DNA of 9,754 nucleotides from Conexibacter sp. (GTDB lineage: Bacteria; Actinomycetota; Thermoleophilia; Solirubrobacterales; Solirubrobacteraceae): NCBI GenBank assembly GCA_025964295.1, contig JAOPZD010000401.1, positions 1 through 9,754 of the forward strand. Direction: 5' to 3'. A program made the position numbers and the translations under genes. Positions 1 through 6,952 of this stretch are shown one piece after another. The first letter of the stretch is position 1. Each line of letters starts with the position of its first letter. Below the pieces are notes generated by a model, which had not been told where the DNA came from, searched no databases, and was given only the letters and a program-made list of their open reading frames with translations.

Positions 1-234
1 ACGAGCAACCCGGCCCGCCAGGTCTGGGTCAGCGAGACCGCGCTGTCCACCGCGCTCAACACCTCGTTCTTCGCCTCGAGCGTCGGCCTCTTTGCCATCA
101 TCATGGGCATCGCGCTGCTGCTCAGCGGCATCGGCTTCATCGTCCTCGCCGCCGGCCTGCTCGGCCCCGAGGGCCTGCGCCGCCGCAGCACCACGACCCC
201 GCCCGCGGCCGCCGCAACCCCGGCCGCGGTCTAG
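1..234 (+). CDS. C-terminal part of a small membrane protein (5' end outside the window)
   Basis: The frame is open from the first base to TAG at 232-234 and gives the last 77 residues of a protein. The visible part has a short polar stretch with an amphipathic segment (about residues 10-25), then one or two hydrophobic segments (about 23-57, rich in F, I, L, G and A). A cytoplasmic-looking tail follows, with an LRRR cluster and a run of T, P and A up to the stop. Codon use is typical of the window, with G or C at nearly every third position. I do not recognise the family. The start and any N-terminal domain lie upstream. It converges with the minus-strand GGDEF-EAL gene, and a strong hairpin follows the stop by 11 nt. 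Confidence 0.6.
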   Translation, partial: TSNPARQVWVSETALSTALNTSFFASSVGLFAIIMGIALLLSGIGFIVLAAGLLGPEGLRRRSTTTPPAAAATPAAV

Positions 235-245
235 GCGTTCTGCTC

Positions 246-281
246 GCGGGCTCGTCGGGGGACCGCCGTCGACGAGCCCGC
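246..281. terminator. Strong hairpin between convergent genes, likely bidirectional terminator
   Basis: A perfect 12-bp stem (246-257 GCGGGCTCGTCG pairs with 270-281 CGACGAGCCCGC) encloses a 12-nt loop. It starts 11 nt after the stop of the membrane-protein gene and about 100 nt beyond the stop of the convergent minus-strand gene. No T-tract follows on either strand, which is common for hairpin terminators in high-GC actinobacteria. The pairing is seen directly; the terminator role is inferred from position. Nothing else was seen in 235-382. Confidence 0.6.
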
Positions 282-382
282 CCAGGCAGGGCAGCAGCAT
301 CGGCCTCGCCTTCGTCGAAGCATCCATCCGCCACGGCGCTGACCCATCTGGCCTGGCGCCCGCGACTGGCGGTCGCGGTCGT

Positions 383-2359
383 TCAGATGACGGCCGACGC
401 GACCGGGCGGGAGAGGAGGCCAGGTGCCTTGGCGATCGCGTCGCCCGCGGCGGGGCGTCCGAGGCCGAAGCCCTGGCCGCCCTGGATGATGCGGTCCAGG
501 CGGACGTCGTGGTCGTCGATGGCGCTGAGGAAGTCGAGGGTCTCCTGGTCCTCGATGCCTTCGGCGATGACATAGGCGCCGGTCTGGCGGGCGTAGGTCG
601 CCATGGCCATGAGCACAGCGCGGGCACTGCGGTCGGTGGCGGCGGACAAGACGATGCCGCGGTCGATCTTGACGAAGTCGGGGTTGACCTTTTGGAGCAT
701 CTCGAGGCCGGAGTTGCCGGTGCCGACGTCGTCGAGCGCGATCTTGAAGCCCTGGGCGCGCAGGCGCCGCAGCGAGACGACGACGGCCTCGGTCCGGGCG
801 CCGATGCGCTCGGTGACCTCGACGACGACCCGGTCGGGCGCGAGCCCCGTCTGCTCGACGAGGCGCAGCAGCCAGTCGCGGCCGTCCGCGTCGAGGTCGA
901 GCGTCTGGGGCGAGATGTTCAGGAACAGCAGGGCCTGGTCGGGCACGTCGGGGGTGGCGGACAGCGCGTGGCTCACGCAGAGCATGTCGAGCTCGCGGAC
1001 GCGTCCGATCTTCTCGGCGAGGTCGAAGGCCTCGGCAGGCCCGGAGAGCTCGCAGCGGTCGTCGGGGCGCATCAGTGCCTCGATGCCGAGCAGGTGTTGG
1101 GACCCGAAGTCCCAGATCGGTTGGTAGACCGTGCTCAGCTGCGCCTCGTCGATCAGGCGCCGGATGCGATCGGTGCGGGCCGAGGTCGTGATGACGATGC
1201 GGTCGCGGATCTCGTCGAAGTGCGCGATGCACCGTCCGCTGCGCTTGGCCTCGTAGAGCGCGGCGTCGGCGCCGGCGCGGAGGTCTTCAGCCGACTCGCC
1301 CTCGTGGAGGTCGCTGACGCCCATGCTGACCACGACCTCGGCGGCGGTGAACGCGCGATCGAGGCGTCCGGCGATCGTGCGGGCGCCGTCGCCGTCGGTG
1401 TGGGGCAGCAGCATCGCGAACTCGTCGCCGCCGATCCGGAAGGCGCGGTCCTCCGTGCGCCCGGCGGCGAGCACGCCCGCGACCCGGCCGAGGATCGCGT
1501 CGCCGTGGGGATGGCCGTGGCGGTCGTTGATGAACTTGAAGTCGTCGAGGTCGAACACAACGATCGCCAGCGGCTCCTGGAAGCGCCGCGCGGCCGCGAC
1601 CGCGCGGGGGAACTCGTCCTGGAAGGCTCGGTGGTTGGGCAGGTCGGTGAGGCCGTCGCGGGTCGCGCGCTGCAGCGCGATGTGATGGCTGCGCAGCAGC
1701 ATCCGGCCGCCGACGAGGTAGAAGACCGCGGTGCCGCCGAACAACGCCAACAGCCCGATCACCACCAGCGTGTGGCGCAGACTGGTGAGCTCGTCGTCGA
1801 GGAAGCGGTGGTCGTAGGCGACCTCCAGCACTTGTCGCCCGCCCGGCCACTGCACCGGCGCGACGAACTCGAAGTCACGGCTATCGCGTTCGGGGTCGGC
1901 CTCCAGCCCCGCGTAGCTGATGCCGCGGGCCAATGCCGCGGCGATTCGCGGATCGGAGTCACGCCGTCCGACCGAGAGGCCCGCCGTGTCGGAGGCCACG
2001 ACGATCGAGCGGCCGTCGATGAGCAGCGACTCGATGACGCCAGGCCGCCGGGCGATCGCGGCGACCAGCTGATCGATCGCCGTCCGGGCGGCGGTCTCGT
2101 CGTCATCTCGGCCGACGGCCTCCACGCTGCGCACATCGGCGCGCTGGTTGGCCGCGAAGTCGGCGATCTGGTTCTGGCGCAGCTGATGGGCCATCAGCAG
2201 ATAGCCCAGGGCGCCGATCAGCGACAGCGTCAGCACGATCGCGATCAGCAGGCGTGCGCCGAAGCTCACCTGCGGTCCACGAGCCGTTCCCCGGCGCATG
2301 ATCGCCAGCAGCAGCAGCATCGCGCGAGGTCGTGTACTTGTGGCCACCACCTCAGGCAT
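383..2359 (-). CDS. Membrane-anchored GGDEF-EAL protein (diguanylate cyclase / c-di-GMP phosphodiesterase)
   Basis: The 658-residue protein probably makes and/or breaks cyclic di-GMP at the membrane in response to an extracytoplasmic signal. TM1 lies at about residues 34-56 and TM2 at about 197-219, with a sensor region of about 140 residues between them of no family I can name. The GGDEF domain (about 233-385) has the intact motif G310-G311-D312-E313-F314, metal-site D270 in FDLDDFK, and an inhibitory I-site R301-T-E-D304 five residues before GGDEF. The EAL domain (about 405-640) has E427-A-L, N481, E514, D543/D544, K564, E600 and Q629, so both domains look able to act. About nine extra residues lie between E600 and Q629, compared with the neighbouring EAL protein. 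The start is uncertain: ATG at 2359 is the longest credible one, but 2320, 2299 or GTG at 2269 are possible because none has a clear Shine-Dalgarno sequence. It is divergent from the PAS-EAL gene. Confidence 0.9.
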   Translation of the reverse strand: MPEVVATSTRPRAMLLLLAIMRRGTARGPQVSFGARLLIAIVLTLSLIGALGYLLMAHQLRQNQIADFAANQRADVRSVEAVGRDDDETAARTAIDQLVAAIARRPGVIESLLIDGRSIVVASDTAGLSVGRRDSDPRIAAALARGISYAGLEADPERDSRDFEFVAPVQWPGGRQVLEVAYDHRFLDDELTSLRHTLVVIGLLALFGGTAVFYLVGGRMLLRSHHIALQRATRDGLTDLPNHRAFQDEFPRAVAAARRFQEPLAIVVFDLDDFKFINDRHGHPHGDAILGRVAGVLAAGRTEDRAFRIGGDEFAMLLPHTDGDGARTIAGRLDRAFTAAEVVVSMGVSDLHEGESAEDLRAGADAALYEAKRSGRCIAHFDEIRDRIVITTSARTDRIRRLIDEAQLSTVYQPIWDFGSQHLLGIEALMRPDDRCELSGPAEAFDLAEKIGRVRELDMLCVSHALSATPDVPDQALLFLNISPQTLDLDADGRDWLLRLVEQTGLAPDRVVVEVTERIGARTEAVVVSLRRLRAQGFKIALDDVGTGNSGLEMLQKVNPDFVKIDRGIVLSAATDRSARAVLMAMATYARQTGAYVIAEGIEDQETLDFLSAIDDHDVRLDRIIQGGQGFGLGRPAAGDAIAKAPGLLSRPVASAVI

Positions 2360-2572
2360 CGACGGTTTCGCCGGACGCCTTGATGAAGATGTACGACCTC
2401 GACCGTCGTTCGTGCGGGCCTCATGTGCCGGTCTGTAGATGCCGATGATGAACAAGACTGATCGCGTCCGCACTCGCGGCTGTGACCGTTCCGATGACCC
2501 GCGCCTTCGGCGGGGTGGCGAGGCGAGGCCGATGTTGCGGCACGAGCACGAGCATGAGACGGGCGGTGGTGT
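2360..2572. promoter_or_regulatory. Divergent intergenic region between the two c-di-GMP genes
   Basis: These 213 bp separate the GGDEF-EAL gene (leftward) from the PAS-EAL gene (rightward) and must hold promoters for both unless the starts are misplaced. The stretch 2420-2460 is less GC-rich than its surroundings. I found no pair of -35/-10 boxes good enough to report. A weak hairpin (2498-2502 with 2510-2514) and a triple CACGAG-like repeat at 2540-2558 are the only structures noticed. Confidence 0.4.
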
Positions 2573-4849
2573 GTGATCTGCGTCGCGCGCGGGCGCTTGA
2601 ACGAGACGGTCGAGCTGGCGAGGGACCTGATCTCCGGCATCCCCAGCGCGGGGCTCCTGATCGTCGACGCGGAGCTGCGCCTCCTGGTGTCTGACGGCCA
2701 CACGCACCGCGACATCGACGTCGCCGCCGCCCTGGGGCGCTGCATCGACGAGATCGTCCCGGCGGCCGCCTGGGACGTCCTGCGCCCGCGCTACCTGGGG
2801 GCCCTCGCCGGTCACGCCCAGCGGTTCGTCTACGCCGCGGTGACCGAGCCGACCGTGCATCGCGTGCGCCTCTCGCCGATCACCGAGGACGGCGTGGTGG
2901 TGGGGGTGCTGCTGCTCTCCCAGGACATCAACGCCGAGCACCAGGCCGCCGACGCCCGCGACCTCCTGCAGAGCACGCTGGACGCGCTGCCGTCGCAGAT
3001 CGCCGTCCTCGACGGGCACGGCACGATCCTCGTCACCAACTGCGCGTGGGACACGTCGTGCGCCGCCGATGGCCGGCCGGCCGGCCGGCTCGGCGACGAC
3101 TACCTCACGGCCTGTGATGGCGCCATCGGGGACCTCGTCGCGGCGCGAGCCGCCTCGGCGCTGCGGGCGATCGCGTCGGGCCGGCAGACCACGTTCTCGA
3201 TCGAGTACGCGCTCCAGACGCCCGCGGCCGAGCGCTGGTTCACCTTCCGCGCGTCCCGTCATCCCGGGCCCGGTCCCGTTCGGGTCGTCATCTCCCACAC
3301 CGACGTGACGCGGCGCCACCGGGCCGACGCGGCGGTCGCGACGCAGGCCACATTGCTCGACGAGGTCGATCTCTCGGTGATGGCGACCGACGCCGCCGGC
3401 GACGTCACGCACTGGAACCGTGGCGCCGAGCGGCTCTTCGGCCACCCCAGCAGCGAGGCGGTCGGACGTCCCGCCGACGAGCTGATCGTCGCTGCCGACG
3501 CCAATCACCCCGGCGGACTCGACGCCGAGCTGCGCCTGGCCGGCCGCCGCGAGGGCGAGTACGCGGTCCGCCACCAAGACGGCTCGACGTTCCCCGCCCA
3601 CGTGCGCGACCGCCTCGTCGTCGACCGCGACGGGGAGGTGGCGGGCATGATCGGCGTGGCGATGGACATCACCGAGCGCGTCGCGTCCGAGCGCGCGTTG
3701 TCGGAGGCGCGGCACTACATGCGCGCGGTCGCCGACAGCATGGGGGAGGGCCTGTTCACGCTGGACCCCGACGGCCGCGTGATGTACCTCAACCCGACCG
3801 CCCAGGCGCTGCTCGGCTGGTCGCGCCAGGAGCTCCAGGGACAGCTCGTGCACGGCATCATCCACCGCCGACGGCCCGACGGCTCGCGGAGGCCGATCGA
3901 CGACTGCCCGATCCTGCGCGCCTGCCGTGACGGGGTGACCGTCAGCGTCGAGGACGACCTCTTCATCCGCCGCGACGGGCACGGGCTCGCTGTCTCCTAC
4001 ACCGCCGCGCCCTTCGCCACCCAAGACGGGGTGCAGGGCTGCGTGGTCGTCTTCGGGGACATCACCGAGCGCAAGGCGCGCGAGCAGATCCTGCAGCGCG
4101 ACGTCGACACGCTCGCCTGGATCAGCCGCCTGCACGAAGCGCTTGCTCAGGATCGCTTCACGTTCCACGCCCAGCCGATCATCGACCTGCGCACGGGCGA
4201 GGTGGTCCAGCGCGAGCTGCTGTTGCGCCTGGTGGACCCCGACGGCACCGTCGTGGCTCCGGGCGCTTTCCTCCCGGTCGCCGAGCAGTACGGGATCATC
4301 GACGACATCGACCGCCTGGTCATCGACCGTGCGACGAAGATCGCCGCGACCGGGTGCGCCGTCGAGCTCAACCTGTCGGCTCGCTCGATCGGCGACGCCG
4401 GCATCCTCGAGCACGTCGAGCGCTGCCTGGAGCAGACCGGCGCCGATCCCGGGCTGCTCGTCTTCGAGATCACCGAGACCGCCATCATCGAGGACCAGCC
4501 CGCCGCCCACGCGTTCGCCGATCGGCTCCACGTGCTGGGCAGCAAGCTCGCGCTCGACGACTTCGGCACGGGCTACTGCGGCTTCACCTACCTGAAGCAG
4601 ATCCCCGTCGACTACCTCAAGATCGACATCGAGTTCGTCGCCGACCTCGCGACCAACCCGGGTAGCCGTCACGTGGTCGAGGCCATCATCGCCCTCGCGC
4701 AAGGGTTCGGCGCGCAGACGATCGCCGAAGGCGTCGAGGACGCCGCGACGATCGAGCTGCTGCGCGAGCTCGGCGTCGACCAGGCACAGGGGTACTTCAT
4801 CGCGCGGCCGGAGCCGGTCGCGCGCACTCAAGCAGAGGAGCTCCCGTGA
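2573..4849 (+). CDS. Four-PAS EAL-domain c-di-GMP phosphodiesterase
   Basis: The soluble 758-residue sensor-effector is predicted to hydrolyse cyclic di-GMP to pGpG under control of PAS domains. I see no membrane segment. The PAS-like units are at about 14-120, 130-250, 258-375 and 380-502. The last two end in the usual DITER(V/K) linker, and the second has the family-typical ERWFTFRAS and VVISHTDVTRR strands. The EAL domain (about 525-748) keeps metal and catalytic residues E548, N600, E632, D662/D663 in DDFGTG, K683, E719 and Q739. The signature triplet reads E-L-L rather than E-A-L, a tolerated change since the Glu is kept. There is no GGDEF domain. The GTG at 2573 is the first start after an in-frame stop at 2555-2557; a TTG at 2597 is an alternative. 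No good Shine-Dalgarno sequence is visible. The TGA overlaps the next gene's ATG (ATGA), so the two are co-translated. Confidence 0.9.
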   Translation: MICVARGRLNETVELARDLISGIPSAGLLIVDAELRLLVSDGHTHRDIDVAAALGRCIDEIVPAAAWDVLRPRYLGALAGHAQRFVYAAVTEPTVHRVRLSPITEDGVVVGVLLLSQDINAEHQAADARDLLQSTLDALPSQIAVLDGHGTILVTNCAWDTSCAADGRPAGRLGDDYLTACDGAIGDLVAARAASALRAIASGRQTTFSIEYALQTPAAERWFTFRASRHPGPGPVRVVISHTDVTRRHRADAAVATQATLLDEVDLSVMATDAAGDVTHWNRGAERLFGHPSSEAVGRPADELIVAADANHPGGLDAELRLAGRREGEYAVRHQDGSTFPAHVRDRLVVDRDGEVAGMIGVAMDITERVASERALSEARHYMRAVADSMGEGLFTLDPDGRVMYLNPTAQALLGWSRQELQGQLVHGIIHRRRPDGSRRPIDDCPILRACRDGVTVSVEDDLFIRRDGHGLAVSYTAAPFATQDGVQGCVVVFGDITERKAREQILQRDVDTLAWISRLHEALAQDRFTFHAQPIIDLRTGEVVQRELLLRLVDPDGTVVAPGAFLPVAEQYGIIDDIDRLVIDRATKIAATGCAVELNLSARSIGDAGILEHVERCLEQTGADPGLLVFEITETAIIEDQPAAHAFADRLHVLGSKLALDDFGTGYCGFTYLKQIPVDYLKIDIEFVADLATNPGSRHVVEAIIALAQGFGAQTIAEGVEDAATIELLRELGVDQAQGYFIARPEPVARTQAEELP
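4834..4840 (+). promoter_or_regulatory. Ribosome binding site of the heptad-repeat gene
   Basis: AGAGGAG lies inside the last codons of the PAS-EAL gene, 8 nt before the ATG at 4849 and 5 nt before the GTG at 4846. It is one of the few clear Shine-Dalgarno sequences in the window. It favours the ATG as the start and supports coupled translation. Confidence 0.6.
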
Positions 4850-5349
4850 TGAGCACGCCGCCCAACGATCAGCCGGAATCCCTGCACACTCAGGAGCAGG
4901 CACTGGCCGACCTCGACCAAAGCATCGCCGACCGCGAGCAGACGCTCGCCGACCGCGACCAGGCCACGGTCGACCAGGCCGAGAGCCGGCTCGAGCAGGA
5001 CCGAGCGCGCGCGGACCCCACCGACTTCGCCGAAGCGGTCGAGCTCGGTCAGCGCCAGGGCGACGTCGACCGCCATCAGGCCCGAGCAGACGCCCGCCAG
5101 GACCAGATCGACCGCTCCCAGTCCGGCGGCGACGAACGCCAACAGCTGCTCGACACGCAGCGCCAAACAGGTCGTCCGCTTCACGCGGCCGCCCCGCTAG
5201 GCACGAATGAGCTCCACCAGGAACGCGGCCTCCGTCGCCAAGCGGCCGTACGCCGCGCCGCCGGCGCCCGCGAACGCGCGCACGAGGCGCTCCGCCGCGC
5301 CGAGGCCGCCGAGCAACGCGCGCTCGTCGCCGAAGGGGACGACGCCTGA
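4849..5349 (+). CDS. Heptad-repeat (coiled-coil) protein translationally coupled to the EAL gene
   Basis: The product is a very polar, Gln/Asp/Arg/Ala-rich protein of 166 residues with no cysteine and no membrane segment. Residues 19-53 form five heptads in register (LADLDQS, IADREQT, LADRDQA and two looser copies). Further D/R/Q-rich helix runs through about 105, then a short break with G and P, and a second helical stretch (about 122-160) rich in R, A and E. Similar ADRDQ-type heptads occur next to signalling domains in actinobacterial proteins, which is general family knowledge. A role as scaffold or partner for the EAL enzyme is inference. The ATG at 4849 is preferred: AGAGGAG at 4834-4840 lies 8 nt before it. 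A GTG at 4846 would add one residue. The ATG overlaps the upstream stop. I do not know the exact family. Confidence 0.75.
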   Translation: MSTPPNDQPESLHTQEQALADLDQSIADREQTLADRDQATVDQAESRLEQDRARADPTDFAEAVELGQRQGDVDRHQARADARQDQIDRSQSGGDERQQLLDTQRQTGRPLHAAAPLGTNELHQERGLRRQAAVRRAAGARERAHEALRRAEAAEQRALVAEGDDA

Positions 5350-5392
5350 TCGGCTCCGCGCGCCTCAAGGGACCGAAGCCGCCGACGATCAC

Positions 5393-5652
5393 GCTCTGCG
5401 CGAGGTACATGTGCACGCCGTTGTAGATCGCGTCGCCGGCGACGACCAGCTCGAGATCCGGGACGTGCAGGACGGTGGTGTCGGCGCTGTCACGGCCGTG
5501 ACCACCGTCGGCGGGACACCGGTGTACACCTTGTCCCACAGCAGCGGCCGCGTCGCGACGTTGAAGCGCATCTGCTCGATCGTCCCTGCGCTGGCGACGA
5601 TGCGAGCTCCGAATCGCTCGGCCAGCAGGCTCGCGGCAAACCAGTGCTCAGA
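5393..5652 (-). pseudogene. Frameshifted remnant of an MBL-fold metallo-hydrolase
   Basis: Two adjacent minus-strand frames together read like the middle of an MBL-fold hydrolase. From 5652 the frame gives SEHWFAASLLAERFGARIVA, then a segment with MRFNVATRPLLWDKVYTG at about 5571-5518. From about 5497 a second frame gives RDSADTTVLHVPDLELVVAG, then DAIYNGVHMYLAQS, ending at about 5393. In intact relatives these blocks are separated by about 25 more residues, so a small out-of-frame deletion near 5495-5510 is likely. The first block starts just where the HxHxDH metal motif should be, and only EHW is left. The N-terminal part with most metal ligands and the C-terminus are both missing, so the remnant cannot be an active enzyme. 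It lies antisense to no intact gene and sits in a decayed stretch. The family call rests on the GD-x-IYNGVH and TTVLHVPDL blocks. Confidence 0.7.
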
Positions 5653-5884
5653 CCCTCGTTCGTTCGCGCCGCCGGTCGCGCCCGTGTCGTCCCTGGTCTG
5701 TCACCGGCGCCAGTGCCCAAGACCCAGGGATCCCACGGGCGCCATCGCCGCCGTCGCGCGTCAGCGTGCTCAGACCAGCGGTCCGAGCCAGGAGGATGAG
5801 CACCATGCTCGAAGCGAGCGTGCCAACGAGCATCGACGGGGATCGTGCCCGAGCGTACGTCCCGGTCCCGGCGCGGGCTGTCGG
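5653..5884. other. Non-coding stretch beside the MBL remnant
   Basis: I see no intact gene in these 232 bp, and codon statistics in every frame are poorer than in the real genes. An 11-bp direct repeat, GTGCTCAGACC, occurs at 5644-5654 and 5766-5776; the first copy coincides with the edge of the MBL remnant. A short frame of 27 codons (5805-5888, preceded by GGAGG at 5791-5795) ends in an ATGA overlap with the next gene's start. Its third-position GC (about 74%) is lower than in the neighbours, so I do not call it a gene. It may still help translation of the next gene. Confidence 0.4.
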
Positions 5885-6402
5885 ATGAGCGCGCACTCAG
5901 CGACACCGGCGGGCGCCATCGGGCGCGGGCTCGTTGCCGGTGCAGTTGGCACCGCGGCGATGGACGCGCTGCTGTTCACCCGCTATCGGAGGGGCGGCGG
6001 CGAAGAGCGCTTCGAGGACTGGGAGTCATCGGCCGGCGTGTCGAGCTGGGAGCGGGCGCCGGCGCCGGCACAGGTGGGCAGGCGCCTCGTCGAGGGCCTG
6101 TTCAACCGGACGCTCCCGGACTCTCGCGCGCGGCTGGTCAACAACGCGACGCATTGGGGGTACGGCATCGTCGGCGGCGCGTCATATGGGATCGTCGCGG
6201 CGTCGCTGCGCGAGCCCCGCGTGCTCTACGGGCTGCCGTTCGGCGCCGCGGTCTGGGCGGCGGGCTACGTGGTGCTTCCCGCCGCGGGCTATACGAGCCG
6301 ATCTGGAAGTACGACCGCGTGACGCTGGGCAGGGACCTCAGCGCTCACCTGGTCTACGGGCTTGCCACCGCCGCCGCGCTGCAGGCGCTCTCGCGCCGCT
6401 GA
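5885..6402 (+). pseudogene. Small multi-pass membrane protein gene with a one-base frameshift
   Basis: The frame from ATG 5885 encodes residues 1-135. Hydrophobic segments lie at about 11-32, 92-107 and 115-133. A conserved-looking polar part, FEDWESSAG...APAPAQVGRRLVEGLF, lies between the first and second. At 6287-6289 the sense moves to the next frame (LYEPIWKYDRVTLGRDLSAHL, then VYGLATAAALQALSRR), which runs to TGA at 6400-6402. In the original frame the product ends early, at 6322, with an unrelated tail (TSRSGSTTA). One missing base at GGC/CTA restores a 172-residue protein with four hydrophobic segments. The good codon use on both sides suggests a recent mutation or a sequencing error. 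I recognise the layout as that of an uncharacterised actinobacterial membrane protein; no function is known to me. Confidence 0.7.
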
Positions 6403-6563
6403 GAAGTGAGCCTGTCGGATGCGCCACCGTCAACGGTGGCCGCGTTCCCGGGCCCCGGGTAGGACTATAACTGCGCGCCCGCCGATGGGGCGCCCAAAGT
6501 CGTCGCCACACGGTGCGCGGCGTCATCGATGGTCAATGGTGAAGGTTGTGGCGCGATGCTGCT
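6403..6563. other. Intergenic region between convergent genes, with two hairpins
   Basis: This stretch separates the broken membrane gene (plus) from the VOC gene (minus). A 7-bp stem with a 4-nt loop (6423-6429 with 6434-6440) lies 20 nt after the plus-strand stop. A second, 6-bp stem (6475-6480 with 6488-6493) lies about 70 nt after the minus-strand stop. Neither has a T-tract; either could end transcription. A lone -10-like TATAAC lies at 6466-6471 with no good -35 box and no gene behind it. Confidence 0.4.
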
Positions 6564-6950
6564 CTAGCGGGCGGCGGCCTGGAACAACTCGATCGGGTTG
6601 CCGGAGGGGTCCTCGGTCAGGATCTGCTGGCCGCCCGGACCGGAGATGATCTGGCTGCGGAACGTGAGCCCCGCCGCGCGCAGGCGTGCGACCTCGGCCG
6701 CGATGTCCTCGACGATCAAGTGGATGCGGTTCCATCCGCCGGGGGCCGGCGTGGTGCCGTCCGGAAGTGGTCGTCCCGCCGAGCTGGTCGGACCGCTGAG
6801 CAGCAGTCGCAGCCTGCCGCGGACGACGTCGGCGAACGCTGGGGCGGGGTTCGACAGCAGCGTGAAGTCGAAGTTCTTGGTGTAGAAGTCGATGGCGGCG
6901 TCGACGTCATCGACGATGTAGCGGACGCTGACGAGATCGTCGTCGGGCAT
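6564..6950 (-). CDS. VOC-fold (glyoxalase/bleomycin-resistance-like) protein
   Basis: The 128-residue single-module protein has the beta-alpha-beta-beta-beta layout of the vicinal oxygen chelate superfamily. The first half reads SVRYIVDDVDAAIDFYTKNF, the second half has WNRIHLIVEDIAAEVARLRA and ends in DPSGNPIELFQ. H77 and E121 match the second-half metal ligands of the fold. The usual first-half His/Gln position is taken by R10-Y11, so metal binding may differ or be lost. There is no cysteine, so this is not the arsenic-carbon lyase ArsI, despite the neighbour. The ATG is preceded by GGAG 6 nt upstream and lies 2 nt after the stop of the ArsR-ArsC gene, so the two form an operon. The substrate is unknown; stress or detoxification is a guess from the context. 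Confidence 0.85.
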   Translation of the reverse strand: MPDDDLVSVRYIVDDVDAAIDFYTKNFDFTLLSNPAPAFADVVRGRLRLLLSGPTSSAGRPLPDGTTPAPGGWNRIHLIVEDIAAEVARLRAAGLTFRSQIISGPGGQQILTEDPSGNPIELFQAAAR

Positions 6951-6952
6951 GT

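Noticed and set aside
92..2383. Plus-strand 763-codon frame over the GGDEF-EAL gene
   Set aside because: It is antisense to a well-supported gene, of low complexity (Val/Asp/Gly-rich) and has no domain.
2448..2576. 42-codon frame ending in a GTG/TGA overlap with the PAS-EAL start
   Set aside because: Third-position GC is only about two thirds, there is no Shine-Dalgarno sequence, and the HEHEHE run comes from a CACGAG repeat. It is probably chance.
383..5539. One minus-strand frame stays open for over 5 kb
   Set aside because: Only 383-2359 (GGDEF-EAL) and a short MBL remnant near 5393-5497 carry recognisable protein. The rest is antisense to the PAS-EAL and heptad genes and stays open because of the high GC content.
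5207..5884. Plus-strand frame from 5207 continuing into the membrane gene as one long protein
   Set aside because: The part before 5885 has no protein-like character, overlaps the heptad gene out of frame and runs antisense through the MBL remnant. The credible start is ATG 5885.
6466..6471. TATAAC as a promoter for a small RNA or gene in 6403-6563
   Set aside because: It has no -35 box at a fitting distance, and no gene or clear RNA fold lies downstream before the convergent VOC gene.
6564..6950. VOC gene as ArsI (arsenic-carbon lyase)
   Set aside because: It has no cysteine at all, while ArsI needs cysteines for arsenic binding.
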